A DNA stretch of 64,000 nucleotides from AWTP1-18 sp036504515 (GCA_036504515.1 DASXVA010000009.1:62001-126000); one strand, 5' to 3'; shown: positions 52,125 to 61,019, counted from the stretch's first letter. Notes: generated from the letters alone by a model not told the origin. Made by a program: numbers and translations.

Positions 52125-53012
52125 ATGTCCAAGGAAAACTCATTGTTGAAACGCGCATCCCGCCTGCTGCCCACATTGTTGCTGGTCGCTTTGGCCCTGA
52201 TTGCTGGCCACTCCCTGTGGAACCGATACATGGACGGCCCCTGGACCCGGGATGGCCGGGTGCGGGCCGATGTCATCACCATGGCGCCGGATGTGGCGGG
52301 GCTGGTGACCGAGGTGGCAGTGGTGGACAACCAGTTCGTGCACAAGGGCGACCTGCTGTTCCGCATTGACACCCTGCGCTACAAGCAGGCCTTGGCCGAG
52401 GCCGATGCCCTGGTGGCCCAGCGTCGGGCCGATCTGGAAATTCGTCATCGCCAGGCCAGCCGTCGGGCTAGTCTGGATGATCAGGTCATCTCCCGGGAAA
52501 ACCGCGAAGACTCAGGACTGGATGAAGCTGCGGCTCGCGCCCGGTTGGAGGACGCCCTGGCCCTGAAGGAAATAGCCCATATCAATCTGGAACGGACCGA
52601 GGTGCGTTCACCGGTGGAAGGCTGGGTGGCTAATCTGGCGATCCATCGGGGCGAGTTCGTTCAGGCTGGGCAGCATCGGCTGGCGGTGGTGGATAGCCAG
52701 TCTTTTTGGGTCTACGGCTATTTTGAGGAGAACCGTCTGGCCGGTATCCACCTGGGCGACAAGGCAGAAATGACGCTGCTCGGCACCCGAACGACCCTCA
52801 AGGGCCATGTGGAAAGCCTGGCGCGAGGGATTACCGATCGGGACAACGCCACCAGCGGCAGCCTGCTGGCGGATGTGAATCCCAGTTTCAACTGGGTGCG
52901 TCTGGCTCAGCGCATTCCCGTGCGTATCCACATCGACCAGGTGCCCCAGGGTGTGGAACTGGCGTCGGGGATGAGTTGCAGTATTGTGGTGCGCCCCGGT
53001 TCAGCCGGTTGA
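52125..53012 (+). CDS. HlyD-family adaptor (AaeA/EmrA type)
   Basis: A 295-residue membrane fusion protein: N-terminal anchor (LLPTLLLVALALIAGHSLW), then YMDGPWTRDGRVRADVITMAPDVAG, the hallmark of AaeA adaptors, a short coiled-coil hairpin and lipoyl half (VRSPVEGWVANLAIHRGEFV). It links the FUSC exporter to the OMF encoded by the first gene. It closes the operon; its stop codon lies within a hairpin. Confidence 0.92.
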   Translation: MSKENSLLKRASRLLPTLLLVALALIAGHSLWNRYMDGPWTRDGRVRADVITMAPDVAGLVTEVAVVDNQFVHKGDLLFRIDTLRYKQALAEADALVAQRRADLEIRHRQASRRASLDDQVISRENREDSGLDEAAARARLEDALALKEIAHINLERTEVRSPVEGWVANLAIHRGEFVQAGQHRLAVVDSQSFWVYGYFEENRLAGIHLGDKAEMTLLGTRTTLKGHVESLARGITDRDNATSGSLLADVNPSFNWVRLAQRIPVRIHIDQVPQGVELASGMSCSIVVRPGSAG

Positions 53013-53049
53013 AAACCGGCTGAGGGGCAGGGAGTCCGGAACCGGACTC
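53002..53049. terminator. Two adjacent perfect hairpins between converging operons
   Basis: CAGCCGGTT-GAA-AACCGGCTG (53002-53022) covers the stop of the HlyD gene; GAGTCCGG-AA-CCGGACTC (53032-53049) reaches into the stop codon of rnfE. Neither has a T-run. Confidence 0.55.
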
Positions 53050-53719
53050 AGGCGGTTTGCAGTTGCTGCTGGCGGGCCGCTGCCTGCTTGGCCGCCGTTG
53101 CGCGGGCATCGAGCCAGTTGCGGACGGCGATCATGAAACCGAGCAGGATGAAGGCGCCGGGAGGCAGGATGCCGATCAGGAAGTTGTAATCCTCAGGCAG
53201 CACCTGAAAGCCATGCAGGCCGGGGATTACCACTTCGATGCCGGAGAACAGGGTGCCCTGACCGATCAATTCCCGGGACAAACCCAGCACGCCCAACACC
53301 AGAGCCAGACCAAAGCCCATGATGAAACCGTCCCAGGTGGATTTGAGGGCCGGGTTCTTGGCGGCAAAGGCTTCCACCCGGGCCAGCACGATGCAGTTGG
53401 TCACGATCAGGGGAATGAAGATGCCCAGGATAAGGTAGAGATCGTGGGTCCAGGCATTCATGGCCATGTCCACAATCGTCACCAGGGCGGCGATGATGAG
53501 GATGAACACCGGGATGCGGATTTCGTAGGGAATGAACGCCCGCAGCAGAGACACGGCGCCGTTGGACAGGGCCATGACGAAGGCGGTGGCCAGCCCCAGG
53601 CTGAAGGCGTTGGTGAAGTTGGTGGTGACCGCCAGGGTAGGGCACATACCCAGCACCTGGGCCAGGATGCTGTTCTGCTTCCACAGGCCGTTGGCGGTGA
53701 TCTCGCGATAGGTACTCAT
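53048..53719 (-). CDS. rnfE: Rnf electron transport complex subunit E
   Basis: A 223-residue membrane protein with about six hydrophobic segments. The start MSTYREITANGLWKQNSILAQ at 53719 overlaps the rnfG stop by one base (TAATG). GMCPTLAVTTNFTNAFSLGL is the conserved half-channel motif containing the Cys that in homologues binds an iron-sulfur centre with RnfA. The complex couples ferredoxin oxidation and NAD reduction to ion movement across the inner membrane. Last gene of rnfABCDGE. Confidence 0.95.
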   Translation of the reverse strand: MSTYREITANGLWKQNSILAQVLGMCPTLAVTTNFTNAFSLGLATAFVMALSNGAVSLLRAFIPYEIRIPVFILIIAALVTIVDMAMNAWTHDLYLILGIFIPLIVTNCIVLARVEAFAAKNPALKSTWDGFIMGFGLALVLGVLGLSRELIGQGTLFSGIEVVIPGLHGFQVLPEDYNFLIGILPPGAFILLGFMIAVRNWLDARATAAKQAAARQQQLQTA

Positions 53720-54462
53720 TATTTTTCCTCCAGGGTCTGGCCGGAAGGCAAGACGAACAGGGCTTCCCGGCGAGACAGGGTCCATTCCAGGGCACGGCGT
53801 ACGGCATTGGTCACAGCCCGGGGCGAGATGGTGGCGCCGCTCATTTGGTCGATGCGGCCGCCGTCCTTCTTCACCTTGAATTCGGCTTGGGGAATTTGCT
53901 CGAAGCCGACATCATTGAACTGGGTGATCCACGGACGGGATTTGTTGCGGTCCTTTTTCGGGTCGATGTAATCGCCCAGGCCCGGGGTTTCCTTGTGCTC
54001 GGTGACCCGCACGGCGGCCAGTTCGCCATTGGCTTTGACGGCCAGGATCAGGCGGATCTTGCCGGAGTAGCCGTCGGGAGCAATGGCTTCAAGGATTACC
54101 GCCGCTGCTTCGCCGCCTTTGCGGGCGCGGTAGAGCGTCGTGTTTTCTTCCAGCCCCAGGGCTGCGGTGGCGGGCAGGGTGATGGTGTCCTTGAGCAACT
54201 CGTTGTCGTACTGGTCCTTGGACAGCACGGCATTGATCATCTGCAGTTTTTCCGCGGCGGCACTGGCCTCGATGGCTGGCTTGGTGGCGAAGTAGGTGGC
54301 GGCCATCAAGGCGGTGAAGGCAATGCAATACCAAAGCAGAATGATGGCAGTGCGGGTGGAAATGCGCAGGATGGACGTGCCGCCGGGGGGCGGAATGTCC
54401 TTGGCCGTCAGCGTTGCCTGGCTGGGTGCCGTTGTGGAAATATTTTCCTGTTCTTGGCTCAT
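53719..54462 (-). CDS. rnfG: Rnf complex subunit G, FMN-binding
   Basis: A 247-residue protein starting MSQEQENIST at 54462 (ATGA overlap with rnfD). One N-terminal membrane segment (TAIILLWYCIAFTALMAATYF) after a 38-residue cytoplasmic lead, longer than usual, then a periplasmic FMN_bind domain with the covalent attachment motif MSGATISPRAVTNAV, whose Thr carries FMN through a phosphoester bond. It passes electrons between RnfD and the RnfA/E pair. Confidence 0.94.
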   Translation of the reverse strand: MSQEQENISTTAPSQATLTAKDIPPPGGTSILRISTRTAIILLWYCIAFTALMAATYFATKPAIEASAAAEKLQMINAVLSKDQYDNELLKDTITLPATAALGLEENTTLYRARKGGEAAAVILEAIAPDGYSGKIRLILAVKANGELAAVRVTEHKETPGLGDYIDPKKDRNKSRPWITQFNDVGFEQIPQAEFKVKKDGGRIDQMSGATISPRAVTNAVRRALEWTLSRREALFVLPSGQTLEEK

Positions 54463-55487
54463 GCTTTTTCCTTCTGCTTGGGGCCGAGCTTGTGACCGAA
54501 CACTGGTGGCTGGGTGGCCATGTCGATCAGGGGCACGCAGATGTTGAGCAGCATTACGGCGAAGGCAATGCCGTCCGGGTAGGCGCCGAAGGTGCGGATC
54601 ACCCAGGTGAAGAAACCGATACCGGCAGCGAAGATCAATTTGCCTTTGGGCGTGGTGGCGCCGGACACCGGATCGGTGACGATGAAGAAGGCACCGAGCA
54701 TGGCACCGCCGCTGAACAGATGGAACAGGGGGCCGGCGAACTGGTCGGGGTTGAGCGTATGGGCGATACCGGCCATCAGGCCCAGAGCGGCGAGGAAAGC
54801 CACGGGCATGTGCCAGGTGATGATGCGCTGTTGCAGCAGGAACAGGCCGCCGAGCAGATAACCGGCGGCGATGAATTCCCAACCCTTGCCGCCGACATTG
54901 CCGAAGCTGGCGTTGCTGCCGAAGATGCCCGCCACAGAGGCCTTGGCTTCAGCGCTGTGAAGGGCGGTGCGCAAGGCATCCAGGGGCGTCGCCATGGTGA
55001 TGGCGTCGAGGTGACGCTCACCGAAGATCAGGCCCAGTTGGGCGTGGAAGTCGGTGAAACCAGCCGCGGGCCATTGGCTCATGAGCTGCGGATAGCAGAC
55101 GATCATCAGGGCGAAGGCGGCCATGGCCGGGTTGAAGGGGTTCTGGCCGAGGCCGCCGTAGAGGTGCTTGATGATGACGATGGCGAACAGGGACGCCACC
55201 ACCACCAACCACCAGGGACCGATGGGCGGGAAAGTGAGGGCGATTAGCCAGGCGGTGACCAGGGCGGAACCGTCGGAGACGAAGAGCCACACCGGCTTCT
55301 TGCGCAGGGTCAGGAGCAGGGTTTCGCCGATGAGGGCAGCGGCGGAGGCCAGGGCCAGTTGCACCAGGATGGCGGCACCGAAGAACCAGACGTAGGCGGC
55401 AATGCCGGGGATCAGGGCCGCCACGACCCGCAGCATGACGCTGCGAACGCTGGCGGGTTTGACCAGATAAGGTGAGTTGTAGAGCAT
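54459..55487 (-). CDS. rnfD: Rnf complex subunit D
   Basis: A 342-residue membrane protein of the NqrB/RnfD family with about nine to ten hydrophobic segments. YGGLGQNPFNPAMAAFAL is typical. The periplasmic loop around residues 161-169 reads DAITMATPL; the Thr at 167 is at the place of the flavin-carrying Thr of the S/TGAT motif, although the Gly is replaced by Met. It starts 4 bases after rnfC and overlaps rnfG. Confidence 0.93.
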   Translation of the reverse strand: MLYNSPYLVKPASVRSVMLRVVAALIPGIAAYVWFFGAAILVQLALASAAALIGETLLLTLRKKPVWLFVSDGSALVTAWLIALTFPPIGPWWLVVVASLFAIVIIKHLYGGLGQNPFNPAMAAFALMIVCYPQLMSQWPAAGFTDFHAQLGLIFGERHLDAITMATPLDALRTALHSAEAKASVAGIFGSNASFGNVGGKGWEFIAAGYLLGGLFLLQQRIITWHMPVAFLAALGLMAGIAHTLNPDQFAGPLFHLFSGGAMLGAFFIVTDPVSGATTPKGKLIFAAGIGFFTWVIRTFGAYPDGIAFAVMLLNICVPLIDMATQPPVFGHKLGPKQKEKA

Positions 55488-55491
55488 GGTT

Positions 55492-57210
55492 TTACTTTTC
55501 CCCGCTTTCGTTGCCGGTGACCAGGGTGCTCACCTTGGCGTGGAGGGCTTCAGCGGCGTCCACCTGGGCTTGTTGCGCCGGGGACAGGTTGTCGGTGTTG
55601 GCTGGCTTGATGTTGGCTTCAGCGGCTTCGGCTTTTTGGGCCGCAGCCCGGGCCATGGCGGCAGCAATCATGGCCTTCTTGGCGTCGTCCCCTGTGGGTG
55701 CGGCATCGCTTGGGGTTGCAGTGCTTGATGCTGTTTCCGCAGCGGCAGCCTCGGCAGCCAGCTTGGCCTTGGTTTCGGCGGCCTTGGCAGCAAGGCGGGC
55801 GGCCTTCTCTTCCTTTTCCCGCTCTTCGCGGTACTGACGGAATTCGAAGCGTTCCCGGGCGGCATCGGCGGCGGATTTTTCCTGTTCCCGGGCCCAGATT
55901 TCGGACTTGGAGAAGCGGTAGTAATCCACCAGGCGGATGCGGGATGGGCAGACGAAGGCGCAGCAGCCGCATTCGATGCAGTCGAACAGGTGGTATTCCT
56001 GGGCCTTGCCGAACAGCTTGGCCTTGGAGTACCAGTACAACTCGAAGGGTTGCAGGTCGGCGGGGCAGGCCTTGGCGCATTCGCCGCAGCGGATGCAGGG
56101 CATCTCGGGTTCGGGCTCGGGGAACAGTTCAGGACTGCCCACCAACACGCAGTTGGTAGCCTTGATCACGGGCACGTCGGCGTTGGGCATGGCAAAGCCC
56201 ATCATGGGACCGCCCATGATGATGCGGTCAGTGCCCGGTTTGGCCTTGGCTAGGGCGATGACGTGGCTCATGGGGGTGCCGAACAGCACTTCGTAGTTGC
56301 GCGGCGCTTCCACATTGCCGGCCACGGTGACGATGCGGGACACCAGGGGCTTGCCCAGTTCCAGGGCTTCATAGATGCCGTAGCAGGTGCCGGTGTTGAA
56401 ACACTGGACGCCGTAGTCGGTGGAGCGTTCGCCGTGGGGCACTTCGATGCCGGTCAAAACACGGATCAACTGCTTGGCGCCACCGGCGGGATAGCGGGTG
56501 GGGATGGGCACGATGCTGATGCCGGCGGCCTTGTCGCCCAGGGCCTTGACCGTGGCTTGCATGGCGGCAATGGCGTCGGGCTTGTTGTCTTCGATGCCGA
56601 CCAAGGCTTCGCCGGCCTGGAGCAGGGTCTTGAGGATGATGACGCCGCCCAGCACGCCGGCGGAACGTTCCCGCATCTGCAAGTCGTCGCAGGTGATGAA
56701 GGGTTCGCACTCGGCACCGTTGATGATCAGGGTCTTGAGCTTACCCGCTTTGCCGGCATTGACCTTGAGGTGGGTGGGGAACACCGCACCGCCAAGGCCG
56801 ACCACGCCGGCATCCCGCAGGATGTCGCGGACAGCACCGGGTTCCAGCTCGCGCCAGGCAACGGGGCTGAGTTCCGCCCATTCGTCCTTGCCATCGGGTT
56901 CAAGCACCACGCAGAGGCTGGACAGGCCGGAGGAATGCGCCATGGTGCGCATTTCCACGGCCTTGACGGTGCCGGAGGTGGACGCGTGAACGGCAGAGGA
57001 AACATTGCCGTCGGCTTCGCCGATGCGTTGGCCTTTTTTGACTACGTCACCGGCTTGCACCAGGGGGCGGGGTGTGCCGCCGACGCTTTGATGAAGCGGA
57101 ATGACCAATTCGGCGGGCATGGGCACCGAGCCGATGGGCTGGGTGGTGGAATCGGTCTTGTGGGTGGCGGGCTTGACGCCACCGTTGAAGCTGAACAATT
57201 GGCGCAGCAT
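55492..57210 (-). CDS. rnfC: Rnf complex subunit C, NADH- and FMN-binding
   Basis: A 572-residue membrane-associated subunit. The N-terminal domain holds the NADH/FMN site (VGLGGAVFPTHLKVN, INGAECEPFITCDD). Two [4Fe-4S] clusters are given by CIRCGECAKACP and CIECGCCAFVCPSRIRLVDYY. The last 110 residues are a Lys/Glu/Ala-rich low-complexity tail of the type seen in proteobacterial RnfC. It receives or delivers electrons at NAD(H). It lies three bases after rnfB. Confidence 0.95.
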   Translation of the reverse strand: MLRQLFSFNGGVKPATHKTDSTTQPIGSVPMPAELVIPLHQSVGGTPRPLVQAGDVVKKGQRIGEADGNVSSAVHASTSGTVKAVEMRTMAHSSGLSSLCVVLEPDGKDEWAELSPVAWRELEPGAVRDILRDAGVVGLGGAVFPTHLKVNAGKAGKLKTLIINGAECEPFITCDDLQMRERSAGVLGGVIILKTLLQAGEALVGIEDNKPDAIAAMQATVKALGDKAAGISIVPIPTRYPAGGAKQLIRVLTGIEVPHGERSTDYGVQCFNTGTCYGIYEALELGKPLVSRIVTVAGNVEAPRNYEVLFGTPMSHVIALAKAKPGTDRIIMGGPMMGFAMPNADVPVIKATNCVLVGSPELFPEPEPEMPCIRCGECAKACPADLQPFELYWYSKAKLFGKAQEYHLFDCIECGCCAFVCPSRIRLVDYYRFSKSEIWAREQEKSAADAARERFEFRQYREEREKEEKAARLAAKAAETKAKLAAEAAAAETASSTATPSDAAPTGDDAKKAMIAAAMARAAAQKAEAAEANIKPANTDNLSPAQQAQVDAAEALHAKVSTLVTGNESGEK

Positions 57211-57213
57211 GGG

Positions 57214-57777
57214 TCAGGCCGCTTTCTGCTGGGCGACGTTAAGGGCGAAGACCGGATATTTCCACTTCCAGGTTTCGACGCTTTCGCCGATGGGCACCAT
57301 GGAAATGCAATTAACGGGGCAAGGGGGCAGGCACAGTTCGCAGCCGGTGCACAGGGGGGCGACGATGGTGTGCATTTGCTTGGCGGCGCCGACGATGGCG
57401 TCCACCGGGCAGGCTTGAATGCAGAGGGTGCAGCCGATGCAGGTGTTTTCGTCGATGAAGGCGACGCTCTTGGGTTTTTCTACCCCGTGTTCGGCGGAGA
57501 GGGATTTGACCTCGCGACCAAGCAGTTCCGCCAGCTTGCGGATGCCGTCCTCACCACCCGGGGGGCAGCAGTTGATGTCGGCCTCGCCGGCGGCGATGGC
57601 CGTGGCGTAGGGCTTGCAGCCGGGGAATCCACACTGGCCGCACTGGGTCTGGGGCAGGATGGCGTCGATCTTTTCCACCAGGGGATCGCCTTCCACCTTG
57701 AACTTGACGGAGGCGTAACCGAGGGCGGCGCCGAGGACGATGGCGCCAAGGGCCATGACGAGAATCGCGGAGATCAT
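57214..57777 (-). CDS. rnfB: Rnf complex subunit B, iron-sulfur
   Basis: A 187-residue subunit: membrane anchor at the N-terminus (ILVMALGAIVLGAALGYASV), a [4Fe-4S] domain with CGQCGFPGCKPYA and a further Cys in NCCPPGG, then two ferredoxin-type clusters (CIGCTLCIQACPVDAI and CTGCELCLPPCPVNCI). It takes electrons from ferredoxin. It overlaps rnfA by four bases. Confidence 0.95.
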   Translation of the reverse strand: MISAILVMALGAIVLGAALGYASVKFKVEGDPLVEKIDAILPQTQCGQCGFPGCKPYATAIAAGEADINCCPPGGEDGIRKLAELLGREVKSLSAEHGVEKPKSVAFIDENTCIGCTLCIQACPVDAIVGAAKQMHTIVAPLCTGCELCLPPCPVNCISMVPIGESVETWKWKYPVFALNVAQQKAA

Positions 57778-58358
57778 TTGAACTTGTCCAGTCCGGCAAA
57801 GCCCATGAAGGCAAGGCTCATCAAGCCGCCAGTAACGAAGGCGATGGCCGTGCCTTTGAAAAACTTGGGCACGTCGGCCCCCTCAAGCCGTTCGCGGATA
57901 CCGGCGAACAGGATCAGTACCAAGGTGAAACCAACGGAGCTGCCGAAGCCGAACAGCAGGGATTCCATGAAGTTGTGGCGCAGGTTGATGTTGAGCAGGG
58001 GAATGCCCAGCACGGCGCAGTTGGTGGTGATCAGGGGCAGGTAAATGCCCAGCAGTTGGTGCAGGCCGGGGCTGGTTTTTTGCACCACCAGTTCGGTGAA
58101 CTGGACGATGGCGGCGATGGTGACGATGAAGGACAGGGTACGCAGGTACTCCAGGCCGAAGGGCATCAGCAAATACTTATCGAGAATGAAGCTGGTGCCG
58201 CAGCCCAGGGTCAGTACAAAAGTGGTGGCAGCGCCCATGCCGACGGCGGTTTCCAGTTTTTTGGAAACGCCCATGAAGGGGCAGAGGCCAAGAATGCGGA
58301 CGAGGACGACGTTGTTGACGAGAACGGCGCCGAGCAGCAGAAACAGGTAACTGGTCAT
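57774..58358 (-). CDS. rnfA: Rnf complex subunit A
   Basis: A 194-residue membrane protein with six hydrophobic segments and the motif NNVVLVRILGLCPFMGVS, whose Cys pairs with RnfE for an intramembrane iron-sulfur site. It is the first gene of the operon, behind a recognisable -35/-10 promoter. Rnf/Rsx complexes supply low-potential electrons, for example to nitrogenase or SoxR reduction; which applies here is not shown. Confidence 0.96.
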   Translation of the reverse strand: MTSYLFLLLGAVLVNNVVLVRILGLCPFMGVSKKLETAVGMGAATTFVLTLGCGTSFILDKYLLMPFGLEYLRTLSFIVTIAAIVQFTELVVQKTSPGLHQLLGIYLPLITTNCAVLGIPLLNINLRHNFMESLLFGFGSSVGFTLVLILFAGIRERLEGADVPKFFKGTAIAFVTGGLMSLAFMGFAGLDKFK

Positions 58359-58846
58359 GGTGGTGAGAACCAGAGGATAAAAGCCGTGGGTTTACGGCGA
58401 AGGGGCGTAATTATCCCTGTTCAGCTACCGGCAGACAAGCCGAAAAAGCTTTTCACCTGGGTAGATAAGCGTTATTGGTCAGGTGGATAAGCGGAGGTGT
58501 GAATCCTTTCTCCCCGGTTGAATCATGGGTTTTGCTGTGGCTTGAGGGATGTTCGGTGCGGGAGGTGTCGTTTGTGCCGGGGATGGGGTGCGGTGATGGG
58601 GTGTTGTGGGCAAGGCCTGTCCGGCTGCGGGGCTGGCGAGCATTCTGTGAGGTGAAAAAAATTCAACAACTCAGCGAGTTTTCCTGGAGATGGCTTGGGT
58701 TTAAAAACAAATACAGCTCAACCATGCGCTTCTTTGTTCATTTTCACCCCGTTTTTATGGTGAAAATAATTCACATCATGCTGTGATGAGGCCGACATTT
58801 CGGCCCCCATCACCACGGTAATTCATTGATTAGCAAGCTCTAATGC
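58359..58846. other. Intergenic region upstream of rnf operon
   Basis: No gene supported. It contains the rnf promoter (58410-58438), two ATAAGCG repeats near 58465 and 58487, and a perfect inverted repeat TTTTCACC (58741-58748) / GGTGAAAA (58759-58766) near the end of the AAA ATPase gene. A -24/-12 element was looked for and not found. Confidence 0.5.
58410..58438 (-). promoter_or_regulatory. Sigma-70 type promoter of rnfABCDGE
   Basis: On the minus strand: -35 TTGTCT, 17-base spacer, -10 GATAAT, about 50 bases before the rnfA start. Four of six and five of six consensus bases respectively. Confidence 0.6.
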
Positions 58847-60565
58847 TTAATGGAGAGGCGTTGTATCCTCGTTACCCAGTTCCATGCCCCGGAAAATCGA
58901 ACAGCGTTGGAACACTTCCAGGCTGGGGGGTACGGATTTGTGCTGGCAGTACTTGGCCACCAGTTTGGACAGCCCCTTGATGTCTCGCCCGGTGGCGGCG
59001 GGGAAAAGGTCGGAAAGGGTATCCAGCAGGGCGGGAGGAATGTCGAGGGCGAACTGTTCCGTCATCACTTCCCAGATGCGGCGGCGGGCTTCCCGGTCCG
59101 GCGGGGTGTATTTGATGATGGCGATGCAGCGGGAGACGATGGCTTCGTCAATGTCGTCGGCCCGGTTGGTGGTGAGGAAGAGCAGACCGTTGAAATATTC
59201 CAGCACCCGCAGGAAGACGCCCACTACGGCGTTCATGGTGATGTTGTCGTCGCGGCGCTTGATGTAAACGTCGGCCTCGTCGATCAGCATCACCGCACCC
59301 CAGCGCTGGGCCCGGGTTAGCACATCTTTCAGGGCAGTTTCCATGGCGCCCACGTTGAGGCCCAGTTGCCCTGAGTGGACGCGGTAAAGGGGGCGCTTGA
59401 TGATCTCCGAATACACCTCGGCGGTGAGGGTCTTGCCCACCCCGGCAGGACCGGCGCAAAGCACGGTGGTGCCGCCGGATTTGCCGGCGACGATGTCGTC
59501 CATCAGCACGTCCATCTCGGCGGTGAGGATGTCGATCAGGTCGGTCTGCTCGGGCCGCAGGATCAGCTTCTTCTTGAGTTCCGGCTGATAGCGGTAGGGC
59601 TGGGTATCGTCCACGTGAACCCAGATGTGGTGGTGCAGGTCCAGGTGGAACATGAGGATGTAGCTATGGACCGGCAGTTCGGTGAACATGCCCTTGGGGA
59701 TGACGGACTGGGATTGCTCCATCTCGTCTTCCACCTGGCTGTTGTAGCGGGTGCTTTTGGCAGCCCGGCGCAGGTAGCGGCCGAGGATGTCGCCGGGGGC
59801 TTCCAGGGTGAGGGAGCGTTCGCCGATGATGCCCTCGTCGTTCACCAGGCGGGCATTGCCTTCGCCGGAAGAGAGAATCACGATGTCCTTGCGCGCCCAG
59901 TCGGTACTGCGATGGGTGGCGGTGGGGTCTTCGGCGAAATAACCGGTGCCCTTGCCGGAAAACTGGGCGCCGTAGCGGGCGCGCCAGTCAAAGTATTTTT
60001 CCGCCGTGGCATCGTAGGTGGCGATGAGTTCCGGGGTTTCCTTCAGGTAGCCCTTGGCTGCAAGGATTTCGCTGATGGTGCGATTGGCGACATCCTTGGT
60101 CAGGATCATGATGTTTTCGGTGAACAGCTTGGCCTTGGCATTGGTCTTGAGTTCAATCAGGATGCGGGCGGTTTCTTCCTGGCCCGGCGGCGTGTAATCG
60201 AGGCGGGTGACCACGTAGGCCAGGGGTTTTCCCGCCTCATGGGTACGGAACAGCCAACCGCGAATGCCGTCTTTGACTAAATACTGGGCCAGGGCCGGCA
60301 TGAGCCGCTCCAGGTCTTCACCGTCAAAGCGCTCGGTGTCGCCCCGCAAAGCATTGGCCAGGGTGCCGATCTGGGCCGCTTGCCCCTGCATCTGGGGGCC
60401 GGCCTGGTGGTAGCGCTGGCTGAGAAAGTCCAACTGATCCACCGTGAGCTGGTGAAAGCCCAGTTCCACCCGATTGCCGAAACGCAATTGATCTTGCAGG
60501 GATGACAGGATGGGGAAGGCACTGACAAGGGCTTCTACGTGGGGACGTTCAATCTGTAGCTTCAT
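58847..60565 (-). CDS. AAA+ ATPase, stand-alone
   Basis: A 572-residue protein; ATG 60565 is chosen because GGAG lies seven bases upstream. The N-terminal 330 residues are of unknown fold. The C-terminal classic AAA module has Walker A AGPAGVGKTLTAEVY, Walker B MLIDEADVYI, sensor 1 LFLTTNRADDIDEAIVSR and a C-terminal lid. KRPLYRVHSGQLG resembles the pore region of protein-remodelling ATPases. Target unknown. It is flanked by the rnf promoter and the tmRNA gene and has no obvious operon partner. Confidence 0.82.
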   Translation of the reverse strand: MKLQIERPHVEALVSAFPILSSLQDQLRFGNRVELGFHQLTVDQLDFLSQRYHQAGPQMQGQAAQIGTLANALRGDTERFDGEDLERLMPALAQYLVKDGIRGWLFRTHEAGKPLAYVVTRLDYTPPGQEETARILIELKTNAKAKLFTENIMILTKDVANRTISEILAAKGYLKETPELIATYDATAEKYFDWRARYGAQFSGKGTGYFAEDPTATHRSTDWARKDIVILSSGEGNARLVNDEGIIGERSLTLEAPGDILGRYLRRAAKSTRYNSQVEDEMEQSQSVIPKGMFTELPVHSYILMFHLDLHHHIWVHVDDTQPYRYQPELKKKLILRPEQTDLIDILTAEMDVLMDDIVAGKSGGTTVLCAGPAGVGKTLTAEVYSEIIKRPLYRVHSGQLGLNVGAMETALKDVLTRAQRWGAVMLIDEADVYIKRRDDNITMNAVVGVFLRVLEYFNGLLFLTTNRADDIDEAIVSRCIAIIKYTPPDREARRRIWEVMTEQFALDIPPALLDTLSDLFPAATGRDIKGLSKLVAKYCQHKSVPPSLEVFQRCSIFRGMELGNEDTTPLH

Positions 60566-60646
60566 GGGGCTCTCCGTCGGTTTTATCCGCGATGTCACGC
60601 AGGATTTACGCCAAGGGAATGATGGCCGGTGAGGCCGGCTATCTCC

Positions 60647-60674
60647 TTGAAAGACCGGGGATAAGCGCTAGTAA
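60647..60674 (+). promoter_or_regulatory. Candidate ssrA promoter
   Basis: -35 TTGAAA and -10 TAGTAA with a 16-base spacer, about 70 bases upstream of the presumed acceptor piece. Confidence 0.4.
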
Positions 60675-60744
60675 TCCGGGCCCGCAGCACTGTCGTGCTT
60701 CGTACAAAAGCCGGGAAATGCCTTGAACTTGGCGGGGCCTGCCC

Positions 60745-61015
60745 CCATAATCCAAACCATGGTTGTAATTCCGGCAATCCGGAAGCGCTTCGGACGCGGG
60801 TTCGATTCCCGCCACCTCCACCACTGGGGGGGTGTACTGGTTTCGACGGGGTGAGAGAAGGTGAGCAGGCAACTCGTCAGGCGATCGACGTTAATGAAGC
60901 AAATCTACAATTGCCAATGATGAGCAATTCGCTATTGCCGCCTAAAAACGGCTAGCCGGGGCTGCTAGAGCCTTGTTACCAAAGATAGCCGGCGGGGACT
61001 TCGGTCCCCGTCGTC
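60745..61015 (+). ncRNA. ssrA: tmRNA, circularly permuted two-piece form
   Basis: The tRNA-like 3' part comes before the 5' part. T arm GCGGG-TTCGATT-CCCGC ends at 60812, then CACCTCC (60813-60819), A and encoded CCA (60821-60823). Only CTGG follows before GGGGGTG (60828-60834) and the D-loop-like GTTTCGACGGGG. GGGGGTG pairs with CACCTCC over 7 bases, with the G3-U70 wobble needed for alanylation. GGGGTG (60848-60853) can pair with CGCTTC (60786-60791), extending the long helix. The tag reads ANDEQFAIAA. The order matches two-piece tmRNAs, in which the linker is excised. Outer limits are estimates; the last hairpin (CGGGGAC-TTCG-GTCCCCG) is at 60993-61010. Confidence 0.93.
60913..60945 (+). 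other. tmRNA tag reading frame
   Basis: GCC resume codon then AAT GAT GAG CAA TTC and GCT ATT GCC GCC TAA, giving ANDEQFAIAA. The AA ending and ANDE start are the usual proteolysis tag. Confidence 0.92.
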
Positions 61016-61019
61016 ACGT

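Noticed and set aside
56263..58044. Very long plus-strand frame opposite rnfA-rnfC
   Set aside because: Gly/His/Val-rich shadow of GC-rich coding DNA; the minus-strand Rnf subunits carry all cofactor motifs.
58475..58786. Plus-strand frame of 103 codons upstream of rnfA
   Set aside because: No ribosome-binding site, irregular composition, no recognisable domain, and it overlaps the rnf promoter region.
60813..60834. A tRNA gene at the CCACCTCCACCA sequence
   Set aside because: There is no anticodon arm; the following GGGGGTG-TTTCGAC and tag frame identify permuted tmRNA.
60639..60872. Minus-strand frame of 77 codons containing EVAGIEPASE
   Set aside because: It is antisense to the tmRNA acceptor end. 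This peptide is a well-known artefact of annotating over tRNA-like 3' ends.
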